From: Chrysomallon squamiferum | Lineage: Eukaryota; Mollusca; Gastropoda; Neomphalida; Peltospiridae | Direction: 5' to 3' | Length of the DNA: 60,000 nucleotides | Assembly (NCBI GenBank): GCA_012295275.1 | Contig: CM022677.1 | Coordinates: 14,429,332-14,489,331 of the forward strand | Part shown: in pieces, positions 1 through 12,437 of the stretch | How positions within the stretch are numbered: position 1 is the stretch's first letter | Layout: each line of letters starts with the position of its first letter | Program-made: the position numbers and the translations under genes | The notes under the pieces: generated by a model | What the model saw: only the letters and a program-made list of their open reading frames with translations | Told to the model about the DNA's origin: nothing | The model's database searches: none

Positions 1-1492
1 CAGTGTCATTACTTTGAAAGCTCTTTCTATATATGGATAGACAGACAGGCCAACAGAGCATAGACAGAAGTGTATGTACTTAAGAATAAGTTATGACATG
101 TTAAATATCTCCCTCTGGCTTTCTTTCTCTCTCACTCTCAAATTACTCGTCCTTACTTACCTGCATGTTTCTATCTATCTATCTGTCTATCTATATATTT
201 GTTTTATTTCATCATCAATTTCTCTGGCTATTTGTCTATCTATGTATCTGTCTGTTTGTTGATCAACCTGTGGTGTAGCTTAATCTTATTACCTGTCTAG
301 CTAACCATTACTTCATCACTATATCCATTTACCTATCTACCATCTATCTGTCTGTCTGTTTATAACTATATCTATATCTATCTATCTATCTATAATATAT
401 ATATATATCTATATGGAAAAATAATTATTATTTATATTACATTTTATTATTGTATCTACAGGAAAGAAAAGATTCTGGAATCAGCTTCAGTTACAAGAAT
501 AGGGAGAAAAATTTAAACAGGTGAGGTGTCTACTGATATGAAACAATTATTATTCACAAAAGATGGATGTGTCTTTCCAAAGCAGTTTCCTAACCTATCA
601 ATATTTTTCAAACGATCAATACGTCTAACTATCTCTACATCAAGCTATCTTACCCTCTCGGTTACAAATAGCAGAGTCTATTTTGCACACACACACACAA
701 ACACACACACACACACATTTACGTAAACACTCTCTCAATTTATATCATATTTAATTATTTAAATACATTATTTTTATCTATTTATCTATCTATAAATATA
801 TTTATTTATCTATCTATTTATCCCATATACATAAGCAACAGACTCGGACTTTCTTACAGGATGCAGTATATACTCATGCCTCCTTGCATCTATCTAGCTT
901 TCTTCTGTCTATCAATTTACCTCTCTATCCACATTTTTTACACACGCACACACTCACATATATATATATTAATCATCTTTAAACACACAAATTATCATTA
1001 CTATACATGTTATGTATGTGTGTGTATACATCTATATATATATATACACAGATGTATACACATACCCATTTCTGAACACACGTCTATCTGTCTGTCAGTC
1101 TGTCTGCAAATCAATATACCAAACTAGTAACATACCTACATATCAGTTTATCTCACTAGCTTATACGTCTGTTTTTCAATAACCATCTATCAATAATATG
1201 TCCAGCTCCCTGACTATCTAACCATGTACTACTTCAAACCTCGCTATCTTGCTGAATGTCTGTCTATGTAATATATCTGTATTTATTTCTGTGTGTGTAT
1301 TTATACAGAGATAAATAGTTACATCTTTCTGTATTTATATCTTTTATCTGTCTGTATAATATATCTGTATTTATATCTGTGTATCTGTCTTTATAATATA
1401 TCTGTATTTATCTCTGTACATCTATCTACATAATCTATTTATATTTATTTCTATATATCTATAAATATAATCTATCTGTATTTATTTCTATA

Positions 1493-1524
<32 letters not shown>

Positions 1525-1896
1525 ATCTATCTGTATTTATCTCTGGATATCAACCTTTAAGTTATCAGTTCATCACTAACTCAAACACAGATCCAATTCT
1601 TTCCGTTTTCTGTCTGCCTCTGTGTGTATTTATCTATGTACATATGCATGATCATATCCACTTTACCATCATATATGCTTACACCTATCTATTTATCCAT
1701 CCATTGAACTCTAAGGAAATGCCTCCCTATATATATTTCTCCATCCATCAATAACAATCCCTTGAATCAGATATTCATCTTCCTGACTATCTCCCTAAAT
1801 TATTATAACTACGTTTTATATCTATCTTCCTGTGTTACTGTCCATTAATAACTCTCATTCACAATTCCCTTATTTAGCGATCCTTATCAATCACTG

Positions 1897-1935
<39 letters not shown>

Positions 1936-2560
1936 TGCACGCATGCATGCACTTTCTGTGTCCACCTATCTATATGTATCTCTATATATATATCTATGTA
2001 CACAATTTCTCATTCTATCTACATAATCAACCTACCTAACAGTTTATATATCAATAACATCTATCAGTCATTTAAACATCTTCTTGTCTACATACCTTCA
2101 AACCTCCCTATAGTTCTGTATGTTTGCACACATATATACTCAATATATTCACTCTTCAAAAAAGACAAGCGACTTTTCTTTCTATATACTATTCTCTGCT
2201 CCAGCTTACATACATATATATATATTCAGTCTTCCACATTACAATCATACCTGCCTATACCTATCTGTCTGTCTGCTACATACTATCTACATATATCTAC
2301 ATATCAACCTACTGAACTACTGACCTACATACCTATTTATCCAACAGATCAATAACCATCTATCAATCATATATCTAATTCCCTGTCAAACTACCTACAT
2401 ACATAACAATTATGCCTAGATAGCTACATTACAACCTATGTATTTTACTGTATGTCTACACTCTCAGCCTGGCACACAAACACACCTGACAGAAAGAAGA
2501 ACACACAGAATAGATAGATAGACACTGACATGTTTAACTATCTGCCTAAATTCATCTATA
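1..2560. repeat. CTAT/CTGT-rich simple-repeat region
   Basis: Long stretches of degenerate CTAT, CTGT, ATCT and TATA tetranucleotides, with short CA tracts near 690 and 1901-1928 and a CT tract near 1495-1512. Open frames here are translations of the repeats (Tyr/Leu/Ser/Ile-rich) and show no protein domain. No gene is seen. Confidence 0.85.
414..588 (+). repeat. Left arm of a 170-bp inverted repeat
   Basis: This segment matches the reverse complement of 2975-3146 almost end to end, with small indels and scattered substitutions. Shared landmarks are TTATTGTATCTACAGGAAAG and CAGCTTCAGTTACAAGAATA. The arms enclose about 2.4 kb of tetranucleotide-rich DNA. It could be a foldback-type element or an inverted local duplication. 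No target-site duplication was recognised. Confidence 0.85.
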
Positions 2561-2974
2561 TCTATCAATTTACTTTTTAATTTCTACTGATATACCTGTC
2601 TATCAGTCTATCAATAATATCTCCCTCTTTTCTTTATGTGTATCTGTTTACCTGTTAACCTTTCATCAGACAGCCAGTCTCATATCTCTGTCAATCATCT
2701 CTCCTTTCCTTTAAATCACTTATAGTTGCTCTAAACTTGCTAATATTGTTTATGAAATCAATGCTTGTTGTCTACCTGTAAATATCATTGCTCCACATAT
2801 TTTCATTTCTTCTATAATTTGTAATGTAGAAACACACATAGCTTTTGCACTGTCATTAGTCATGACTAACAGTGGAAGGTTTTTGTTCCCTTCCATAATA
2901 ACCAAGAATCATCCACTGTTAACTACTGGAGAATAATCAGTCAACACTGATGTGTACTGTCAACATTTTCTCTG

Positions 2975-3146
2975 AAAACTGCTTTGGAAAGAAAAATCCA
3001 TCTTTTGTGAATAATAATTGTTCCATATCAGTAGATACCTCATCTGTTTAAAATCTTCCTATTCTTGTAACTGAAGCTGATTTCAGAATCTTGTCTTTCC
3101 TGTAGATACAATAATAAAATGTAATAGAATAATAATTATTTTCCAT
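2975..3146 (-). repeat. Right arm of a 170-bp inverted repeat
   Basis: Reverse-complement partner of 414-588. The match begins at CTGCTTTGG and ends in the A/T-rich segment before 3147. DNA just inside the arm (2860-2940) holds a short hairpin-like pair around CTAACAGTGG and CCACTGTTA. Confidence 0.85.
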
Positions 3147-4563
3147 TGTATTTAATTGTCTGTAATATTAGAAAGAAATTATTATAAATAAACATCATCT
3201 GTCTCTTATTGTAATAGATTTTAATAATAAATCACAAATAATTTAAACAAAGTATATATATCTATGAAAAAGTATCACTACAAATTTTACATTCTGGTCA
3301 ATTTAAAAAGAAAAATTGTCTTTTATAACTAAATTCATAAACATATTTGAAAATATTTCTTTATGAAAGATTTTCTAATACTAAACAAGAAGAATGCATT
3401 GATTAAATCAAAATATTTTAAAGTTAAGCAATACAAACATAACATGAAAATGTAATAATAATAATAATAATACAAATACCACTAATATTTCTCAAAGCTG
3501 AAATTCATAAAATTGTGAATTCTCCTCTGAATCTTCAGCACTGACCTGCCTTGTACTGTAAGGGAGAGAGTGAGATCGGAAAAAATCTGTCGTTGACCAA
3601 GTGTTTAAAAGAAATACAAAATCTGACACAGACTTGACAGTTTTCACTTGTAGACTGAAAAGAATTCATTGTCACCAGCCTATAAAAATAACTAATTGAT
3701 AAGTTATGTCATTTATTAGTTTACTAATAGATACCAAAGCTTTTCAGTTCTAATAACAAAATGTTAATATCATTCTGCACTAGGTGTGTGAATTCAGTCA
3801 TTTTGTTTACTTTACTTTTTGGGAACACTTAGAACTGATCCTATACACCTAATTTTAGATCTGATTAAAAATATAAGTTAATAATCTGGCTACAACAATA
3901 CATTTATCCACAATAATAATCTTTTAATCCCAAAGATCAAGAGAATTCCAATTAATTACAAATATTTAACATTTTAAAATGTGATGATATAATTAATTCA
4001 AACCACAAAAAAGGCATTTACACCTTCAGATCTTTTTGAAAGATTTAAGAAAAAAAAAAAAATGTATAACAGTAAATGACAGCTGAATAAATTCATAAAA
4101 AATAAACATCTGTGAATATCATTCAGTTCATCAGCTAGTTTATGTATATTATTCTAACACAAAACAAAAGTTAACAGATTTGAATCCTGAACGAGGAAGT
4201 GATCCAGCTGATAAAAAAATAAAATAACAAATGAACAAAATAATGCAGATACTGCAACAGTAACACTGAAACTAATCAACTCTGTGTCATCTGATATATA
4301 AAGTTTTGACTGGTAGGAATCAGAGTTGTAAGGATTTACATCTGCGTCTTCCTGATCAATGGCAGTTTATAACATAATTACCATCAACTTGATGTCTATG
4401 CATTTGGAATGTTCATTTTTCAGGAATATCGAGGAATTTTTATAGAACAGAATCAAGAAATGAAGTATTGGTTTTGACAGGTTTTTGTTTTATTTTAGTT
4501 TATTATTATTGTTGTTGTTGTGGTGATGGTTGTTGTTATTGCTATTATTACTATTCATATTGC
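3147..4563. other. AT-rich DNA without a recognised gene
   Basis: A/T-rich non-coding sequence with an AAT tract near 3454-3471, a poly-A run near 4051 and GTT/ATT repeats near 4500-4555. No open frame of note, exon or RNA gene was recognised on either strand. Confidence 0.6.
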
Positions 4564-4567
4564 TATT

Positions 4568-7406
4568 GGGTCATTCCGTGTCAAATCACCCAAAAAAAAA
4601 AGAAATTTAAACCCGACCGTCTCAGATTTTTATAAAACTTGGTATACTTGTTGACTGGGATCCCACAGCACCAAATCTGACATTTTAGCTCAATCAGACC
4701 AGTGGTGTGGGAGATACGGCCCTCGGAATTTTGAGATTTTTGCCAAAAATGGGTGTGACCACCAACCTTAGAACCCTCATATCTCAGGAACTACTGGGCC
4801 AATCTTCATAAAATTGGTATTGTCAGAAAGGCAAAATGACAAGGATACCAAATCTGCCATTTTTGTTTAGTTTGGAAAATATTGGAGTACCTTGACCTTT
4901 TGACCTTTGCTATGACCTTGAAATTGACCGTGTGGATCACGTGATTTTGAGATGACCTTTATTGAAATTTAATCTCCTACATGTTAACTAAAACATATAA
5001 AAGTTTCCTGGGTGTAATATTTTTTTTTTAGCCACAATATAGATTTAAAAATGCACATACCTGAAAAATAACACGTTTACAGCCATTAACATCTGATTAA
5101 CTAAAACCTGAATGATCAATTCTGGATGCTAGGGATCACCATCTTTCTTGATCATCTAGTAAGACATTGAAGGCCTACATGTATGTATAAAGTTCACATA
5201 AATTTGAGAGAACTAGGTGTTTCTGATGCTTAACCTTCTCACTATGTTTGTTTCAAATGCTCACTGTATCCTTCATTCCCAGACACATTCTACTGTTCTC
5301 ATCACTTTCATAAAATTGGATTATTTCCTCCTTCAATTCATTGTCCTTTCAATGGTAAAGGGTGACAAAATCAAGATTTGCACACGCTCTGGATAGGATT
5401 CAGACATTAAGATGTCATTTTAATGTTACTGTAGCTGATGCTAGTTTTTTTTTCTGTCCTTTCATTCATTTACTGGAATGTGCTAGTGAATGGAGTTTGA
5501 CAGGCGTTTCGCCTAAACTCAACAGAATGTAATTCAAATCAAAGTCCTTTTCTGGGGAAACAACAACCAGCGGTTTGTCTGGCAAGTTATCACCAAATTC
5601 TCCCATTGTAGTACCACCCATACTAAAGCCATCCTCTGCAGGACCTTTGATTTCTGAAGGGTAATCAGACAGTCACAGCACAACTTGTCTCCTGACACTA
5701 GTGTCTTTGGAGGATTTACTAAGCATTTGTAACTGCCCATGCTAACAATTCTTAAAGATCTAGTGCGTGCTTGCTCAGGGTGGCGATTAAGGGGATCACA
5801 ACAGTTTTTCTGCGATGTTGAAAATTTGATGAAAAGTTCTTGTTCATGATACTCTTGATGTCCTGTGTTTTGATCCCACTTCAAAGAGTGAGGAGTTCGA
5901 TTTCCTCAGTTTTCCATACACTTCGCAACAACTCCTTTTTGATATGATGGTGTTGATAACACACATTTTTAGGAGAGTTAAAGCTGCAGTTAGCTCTGGA
6001 AGAAATAAGGATTTTCAGTATTGTTCAATAGAACAAAGTCAGTGCTTTCCTAAATATTAAATCAAATCCTGAAACCCTTTCAGTAAAGTTAAGCAGGTCA
6101 TAAAATGGCAGCAGAGTACATGTGTTATTGCCAAAGGCCCACAAGTCTTAGGCATTTATGTCAATCTTCTCAAGTATAAATCACAGTTTATTAAGGTGAA
6201 GTAGACCTTATTCATAATCTGTGCCGAAGACTTGGTGTACAAATACATTATGCAGTGCATCACTTGATGACATCTGATTTCAGACTGGGTTGTACTGTTG
6301 ACTGAAACCTTGTTCAAAACCAATGGCAAGGCCCACATGACATGATAAAATTACTTAACAGGTTTTATGAAATAAAAATATTGTTTATATATCAACATCT
6401 GACATTGTGTCCAACTTAAAAAGCTTCAGATTGTCAAAGAAATGCAGATGAAGAAACTTCTTTGTCTTAAACTTCAAATTGCCATGTGCTCAATGGGGAT
6501 TGCACCAGGGAATCTAAAGGAGCTCCTGACCTGCCTGAAGCATTACTTCCTGTTAACCCTTTGAGCCTGATTGTGTAGAACATGTCATGCCATTTGGCAT
6601 CTTTTCATATCCTTCAGGCATTCCTTCAGACATGTCAGGTGGGTTTTAACTCCAAAGATGAGTTTTTAGTCTCAGAGAAAATGTACATTGTAATGCATTG
6701 TATCAATCATCCATGCAGGTATGCATTTTTTTAAATCTCTATTAAGGCTAAACAAAAAATATTATACCCAGGAAACTTTTATATGTGAACTTTATGCATA
6801 CATGTAGGCCTACAATGTCTTACTCAATGATCAAGAGAGATGGTGATTCTTAGCATCCAGAATTGATCATTCAGGTTTTAGTCAATCAGATGTTAATGGC
6901 TGAAAAGGTGTTATTTTCAGGTATGTGCATTTTTTTAAATCTATATTGTGGCTAAACAAAAAATATTACACCCAGGAAACTTTTATATGTTTTAGTTAAC
7001 ATGTGGGAGATTAAATTTCAATAAAGGTCATCTCAAGATCACGTGATCCACACGGTCAATTTCAAGGTCATAGCAAAGGTCAAAAGGTCAAGGTACTCCA
7101 ATATTTTTCAAACTAAACAAAATTGGCAGATTTGGTATCCTTGTCATTTTGCCTTTCTAACAATACCAATTTTGTGAAGATTGGCCCAGTAGTTCCTGAG
7201 ATATGAGGGTTCTAAGGTTGGTGGTCACACCCATTTTTGGCAAAAATCTCAAAATTCCGTGGGCCGTATCTCCCACACCACTGGTCTGATTGAGCTAAAA
7301 TGTCAGATTTGGTGCTGTGGGATCCCAGTCAACAAGTATACCAAGTTTCATAAAAATCTGAGACGGTCGGGTTTAAACCATTGGGTGATTTGACACGGAA
7401 TGACCC
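4568..7406. mobile_element. 2.84-kb DNA transposon with very long terminal inverted repeats
   Basis: The ends are perfectly symmetrical: GGGTCATTCCGTGTCAAATC at the left and its reverse complement at the right. The element is flanked on both sides by TATT (4564-4567 and 7407-7410), a likely 4-bp target-site duplication. The inverted repeats run about 4568-5200 and 6784-7406 with only scattered mismatches. Inside the right arm region, 6715-6785 is repeated directly at 6918-6990. The interior carries a short minus-strand coding remnant with a paired-cysteine domain, so this copy is probably non-autonomous. The superfamily was not assigned. Confidence 0.88.
5534..5884 (-). pseudogene. Internal transposon ORF remnant with a paired-cysteine motif
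   Basis: An open frame of 116 codons between the inverted repeats of the 4568-7406 element. It contains CCDPLNRH about 30 residues in and GDKLCCDC about 35 residues later. That pattern (CC-D-P-x-x-x-H ... G-x-K-L-C-x-x-C) resembles the N-terminal cysteine module of a family of uncharacterised invertebrate proteins that I associate with transposons; the association is from memory. The frame has no catalytic core. Further minus-strand coding-like fragments occur near 5885-5970 and 6400-6600 but are broken. It is probably the N-terminal part of the element's own decayed transposase. Confidence 0.45.
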
Positions 7407-7410
7407 TATT

Positions 7411-8165
7411 ATATATTTTTAAATAATTTATTTAAAATGCTATTTGAGCTGATAAAGAAAATAAAGCAAACAAAAAACAACATTAATATCCCTTCCCCGC
7501 AAACCACATAAGTATAAAATCCACCGATCTGTCTTGTATCTGATTACATGAAAGGTCTTCCAAGCTGGTCAAGAAAATCCTCTGAAATGCTAGATCCAAA
7601 GTTTGTGCTGGTGGTATGATAGCTATATTTAAACAACTATCTTGTTTCCTACTATTTGTTCAAGATTGGACAATTTTGTGCATTTTGTACATTCCCCTTC
7701 TTTTTAGCCAGATTTATCTAAATAAACAAATATAGAAAGAAAAATTAGTAAAAGAAAAATAAATTAACAATAAATAAAAAATGAGCATAAAGTTTATCAT
7801 TCTAAAGAAAAATTTCAGTCATGAAAAATTATTATAAATTATCAATGAATTATACTTTAACAATGTTTTAATACTGACTGGATATAATGGTAACATTCGA
7901 GAAGCAGCAAAAATAACTTTAAAAATTTTAAAAAGACTAAATCCTTTACCTGAGCAAACCTTACAATTAATGAGTTAAAAACTTTGATAAAAAATATAAT
8001 TTTTATAGGCATGCATTACAGACAATAAAATAATGAGATTTCTACTATTTTAACTAAGTCTGTGTGAAATTAGTATTTCCCATAAAATTATTTTTATGGC
8101 TCTTGTTTTAAAACATATGGAAGAAAAAAATAAGTATTACTATAAAACATATCAAGACCACTTAC
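7411..8165. other. AT-rich DNA without a recognised gene
   Basis: A/T-rich sequence between the transposon and the first candidate exon. Nothing recognised. Confidence 0.5.
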
Positions 8166-8260
8166 TTCAGAACAGTTCTCTGTTTTATTGATTTCCTCTG
8201 TCTGGCTAGTAACTGTATCAGATGAATTTGTCAGCTTCAGGTTTTTTTTCTCAAAATCAC
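8166..8260 (-). CDS. Candidate internal exon of an unknown gene
   Basis: On the minus strand this 95-bp segment lies between a good acceptor (TGGTTTTGCAG) and a good donor (GTAAGT). It is open in the frame containing NSSDTVTSQTEEINKTENCSE, which is polar, low in complexity and acidic. No domain is visible. It may belong with the candidate exon at 9067-9250 and the coiled-coil exon at 10290-10490, all on the same strand and in descending order. Splice-site quality and the absence of stops are the only support. Confidence 0.35.
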
Positions 8261-9066
8261 CTGCAAAACCAGAAATATTTATTTTCAGCTTGCACAAGAT
8301 TACTTATTTAGCAATTTTGGAAGTAAAGCTGGATTAGCCACAGTTAACAAACTCAAAATGGTTTCCAGCTTACAGTTTGTTTTATCTGTATTCACTGAGT
8401 ACATTTCTCTCTTTTATTTCCTCTTTCTTCTTGAACTTCTACAATGATCTAGCAGACTGTTTTGGCAGGCCTTATATCTACTAATAATTATTTATGATGA
8501 GCCTAAAACTGTGGCAGAAATATATCTCACAGAGAAAAAAACAAAAACAAATTCATAAACAAAAATTAAAGAAAGAGGCATTTAATCCCAAATCTAAACT
8601 AATTACTTCTACTAGTTAGATATTTCAATGAAATGAAGGTCAGATCTATATTTGCTATTAATTTAAATGTTTATGATCTACAAGCAGAGAAGTTTTGAAT
8701 GCCAGCATTTTAAAAACTAAATGTGTAAAATAAAGTAAATATTAAAAAGAAAATATTAATTAAATCTAAATAGATTAGAGAGATAACAAATATGTCTAAA
8801 ATAAAGATGAATTTGAATCACATAATTAAAGCGATAGAAGAATTTTTCATTCAGAAACACATTAAACAAAATTAATATAGATGTGTTTTTCTTTATGAAC
8901 TGATTTCACACATAACTGAATATCACTCCTTTATACAAATAAAATAAAATGCAGTACTTCTTGGTTCAATTTTTGTGAGCTAAAAATGAAACTGTTTTGG
9001 TTGCTCCTAGTACAAATATAAGCTAAAAAGAAATAAAACATTGCTAATGGAACTGTACTAAGTCAC

Positions 9067-9250
9067 CTGCTGCTGAACTTCAAGTCTTTTGTCTTTGCCA
9101 CGCACAGTGTTTTTCTTTCCCTGGTTTTAGCATGTTCAAGGTTTTCAAATTTTTTTTCTCCTGATATTTGATTGTTGAGATTGGTGACTGGTGTAAGACT
9201 CTCCAACTTAAGAATTGACGTGGTCGGCTTCACATTGGTGGGTGCACGGC
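9067..9250 (-). CDS. Candidate exon of an unknown gene, ending in the repeated coiled-coil segment
   Basis: The minus strand is open throughout one frame from an acceptor-like AAACTAG to a CAG/GTGACT donor. The peptide is basic and polar (LESLTPVTNLNNQISGEKKF, then KTREKK-like residues). At nucleotide level the last 45 bases match part of the repeated exon also found near 10460, 46000 and 52690 (CACCTGCTGCT...TTTGTCTTTG on the plus strand). This makes it a fourth, partial copy of that exon family. Function unknown. Confidence 0.35.
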
Positions 9251-9766
9251 CTAGTTTGAGTAAATAAATAAATAAATAAAATATTGTAAAAAATATAAAA
9301 TAAATAAAACACTGCTACTACAACACTATATGCTACTTTTATTAACATCATTACTGTAACTAAAATTTACTATTGTTCCTTATTCAACTAGGATAACTGT
9401 TATTGAAATAATATTCCCATTACTAAAATTACGATCCATTAATAATAAAAGTGATTTGTTTTACTCTCTTCACCATTACTGCTCTGCCTGTATTTCTTTA
9501 TTCAAATATCAATTCTACAACGTTACTACAACAAGTAGTATTATTATTACAAGTACTAATGCTGTAACAACTACATTACTACAACAATGACTAATACAAC
9601 TGCTATAACAACAACCTCTATAGATGCTCCTGTTCTGCCATATTCTTTGAGGACATTTCTCTCCTATGGTGACTCACTAAATTAGCTCTTCTTGTGGACA
9701 GAGCAGTTTCTGAAAAACAACAGTCTTTTTTTTATTTACCTTTGTAGTTATATATGCATCTGTCAG

Positions 9767-9829
9767 AGAGAGAGAGAAAGAGACAGAGAGAGAGAGAGAG
9801 AGAGACAGAGAGACAGAGAGAGAGAGAGA
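9767..9829. repeat. (GA)n microsatellite
   Basis: GA repeats with occasional ACA interruptions, about 60 bp. The open frames on both strands here are repeat translations. Confidence 0.9.
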
Positions 9830-9974
9830 TTTAGAATAATTCCAGTGGCAGCAAACTTTATCCTTAGTGCTGGACAGCACCTTCTACTAAAACAACTTCA
9901 CTAGCCAACATCAGCACATCAATTAGAGTTGTATGTGTATTCTGAAAATAAAAATATACATATAAAATAATAAA

Positions 9975-11470
9975 AATAATAAACTGTTAAAAATAAATAA
10001 CTAATGTTTCTGTATTATTTAAATTTTTCTGTTATCAGTTATTGGATTATTCAGACACAAAGGGATGTGGGATATTTTTGATATACTTTGTATAATCATT
10101 ATAATGATAATGATAATAATGAAAATAATTTAAATAATTAAAAAAACAATATCAAACAAATGATTATTATTATTATGCTATTTTACAATCAGTAAAGAGT
10201 TGTTACTATAAAACTTATTTTATTTGCTAAGAAATAAAAATAAGATAAAAAACTTACAACTTGAAATTGTGTTGACTGAATCAGGTACAGGACTAGCTCG
10301 GTCCTTCGAACTATCAATGTGGCGAGACATCACTCTCATGAACGCTGCCTTCCTGAGTCTCATCTTGTTCTGCTGCAGCTACAGCCTCTGTTTTCTTCTC
10401 ACTCCTTTCTTTATCTTCTCATCCAGCTTCATTCTCAGAGCAGCAAGCTCGGATGTTACCTGCTGCTCAACTTCCTAAATCTTTAAAAATAATAAATCAT
10501 AAATAAGCTGACTGAAAACAGCCTGTGAAATAAAATTTGCATATTTTCTTTTAATAGTTTTATTAGTTTATTTCAACAACAACATCAAAAAAAAAATAAT
10601 AATAATAATTATAATAATAAAAAAAAAATAATAATAAAAAAAAATAATAATAACAATAACAATAATAATAATAATTTTAAATTCTCTGTGACTTGTGTGG
10701 TGTTTCTTTGGTGTATGCTACACAAGTCAATTTATTTTAAAACAAATTTAATTACTGGCCACTCAAAATCTGCTGATACATAATGACGTTGTTTATGTTG
10801 TTCACATTAGTACAACCACTGGTGAATGTTATTATTAATCGAGTGTCGTTATTTGAAAAAATTCTAAATAAATAAATAAATAAATAAATAATTATTGTTC
10901 TCAAATAATATGGCTGCCATCAGTTGTCTATGACTTTTAAATTATAATTAAATAAAACGAAAAAAAATCCAAACATATTAACATTTATAATAATAAATAG
11001 TAATACCTGTCTCCTTCACAAAATCAAATACTTTAAACAACTTTTTTTAATGCGATTACACCAATTCTGTAGAAAATTCTTCGAACATCAAATAAAAAAG
11101 TAAATCCGTAAAGACCGACAATCATCCCGCATGTTTCCGCATATACAATCACCCCCAAAAAAAATTAAAAAAAAAAATTAAAATAATGTTCAGAACAAAT
11201 AAAATAAAATACAGAAACATCACAATCTCAATTAAAATATATTTATTTTATTTGTTTATTTATATTTTTTTTTATCTTATTATTAGCCAATCGTTGACCG
11301 TAAACTTCAAATAAACGGTGTTTTATTTTTTTTTTCCTACTTTTTCTTTCTTCTTCTTATTTATATTAATGCACCAAATAAAATAACAAAACTTACAACT
11401 CACACTACAAGTTACTTATTATTGTGCAGGAATTTACCAATATTTGAGATACGTCTGAAAAAACAAAAAT
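9975..11470. repeat. Segmental duplication, copy A
   Basis: Direct-orientation match to 51836-54475. Diagnostic shared stretches are CACAAAGGG(A/G)TGTGGGATAT at about 10057, GTGTCGTTATTTGAAAAA at about 10842, ATGGCTGCCATCAG at about 10910, and TGCGATTACACCAATTCTGT at about 11051. Divergence is moderate, and copy B carries extra DNA. The region downstream of 10680 may contain the 5' end of a minus-strand gene: the ATGGCTGCCATC segment resembles a YY1-type promoter motif on that strand. That last point is inference. Confidence 0.85.
10290..10490 (-). pseudogene. Degenerate repeated coiled-coil exon, copy 1
   Basis: In one minus-strand frame the sequence reads EVEQQVTSELAALRMKLDEK, a clear heptad-like coiled-coil segment. 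It is followed by KMRLRKAAFMRVMSRHIDSS and SPVPDS, with at least one stop codon between the two parts. The same peptide block recurs at 45709-46200 and 52528-52800, with a partial copy at 9067-9110. Several independent copies with conserved protein-like character suggest a real exon duplicated with its gene, though this copy is damaged. The gene was not identified. Confidence 0.5.
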
Positions 11471-11529
11471 ATTATTTTGCCTTTTATTAAATATTGCAAT
11501 TAGTGTCCATATCCTACGTTAAAAAAATA

Positions 11530-12250
11530 TAATTTATATTTCTATTAACGAGGCGGCAATGCCGTCGGTCCAGGATTGTTCCTAACGTCATTGGTGTACT
11601 CCTCATTATTCCTTTTCGTGTTTTCATTCACTGTTATTCTTATTTTCTGAACGTGCCCATCGTGTTTTAAAATATATTATTAATATTTCTATTAATGTCG
11701 CTGTCGCTACCTTCGAACTGGCGTTGTTCTGATCGTTCTCGGTGCAATTCTCACTATTCTTTTCCTTTTTAGTAATTATTATTCACTCTTTTTTAGTATT
11801 CAGATCCTATTCTAAAATGTATTATACTATCAATATCACCATCGTTGCCGTCGTAACGGCGTTGTTTCTAGCTTTCTAGAGTCCTTCTCATTATTCTTTA
11901 GCGCTTTTTATGAATCATTCCACAAACGTTTTGAGCGGGCGAATCACCTCTTCAAATACATTATTGTGATTTCTAGTAATGTCGCCGTTAGTATCACACG
12001 TCATTGTACAGTATTTCTTTACTTAATACTTCTAATATCACGTCAGTTTTTAATTTACTTAATACTACTAATATCACGTCACAGTTTTTAATTTACTTAA
12101 GATCGCGTTACTGTACATATTTATTTTGCTTAATGTCTGCTACTATTACGTTACTGTACAGTTCTTTTTTTACTACTGCTAATATCACGTTACTGTACAG
12201 TTCTTTTTTTACTACTGCTAATATCACTTTACTGCTCAGTTTAAATAAAA
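11530..12250 (+). repeat. CpG-bearing satellite family, block 1
   Basis: Successive diverged monomers of roughly 135-147 bp. Each has a core like TGTCGCCGTCGTTGCCGTCG followed by a GGCGTTGTTC-like stretch, then ATTATTCTTT and TATTAAAATATATTATTA-like stretches. Cores lie near 11550, 11696, 11833 and 11980. The block ends in shorter repeats built on GCTAATATCACGTTACTGTA (12000-12240). The same family occurs in reverse orientation at 23090-24000 and in this orientation at 59130-60000. The GTTTTTAATTTACTTAATAC frames are repeat translations. Confidence 0.8.
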
Positions 12251-12437
12251 ATAGTAAATGATCATCCAAAAACAGATGAAAGGTTACATTCCTGAATCAA
12301 GCATTAACAAAACCTACAAATATTTATTGTGCTTACTAACTGGAATAAAAATGTTACAACTAAACTGCACACAGCGTAAAATTATACATACGTTGCTGCG
12401 TTTGAGTAAACTGGCGATATTCCATTCACCAGTAATG

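Noticed and set aside
74-2355. Several open frames of 60-119 codons on the plus strand
   Set aside because: They are translations of CTAT/CTGT/CA repeats (Tyr, Leu, Ser, Ile and His runs) with no domain or splice support.
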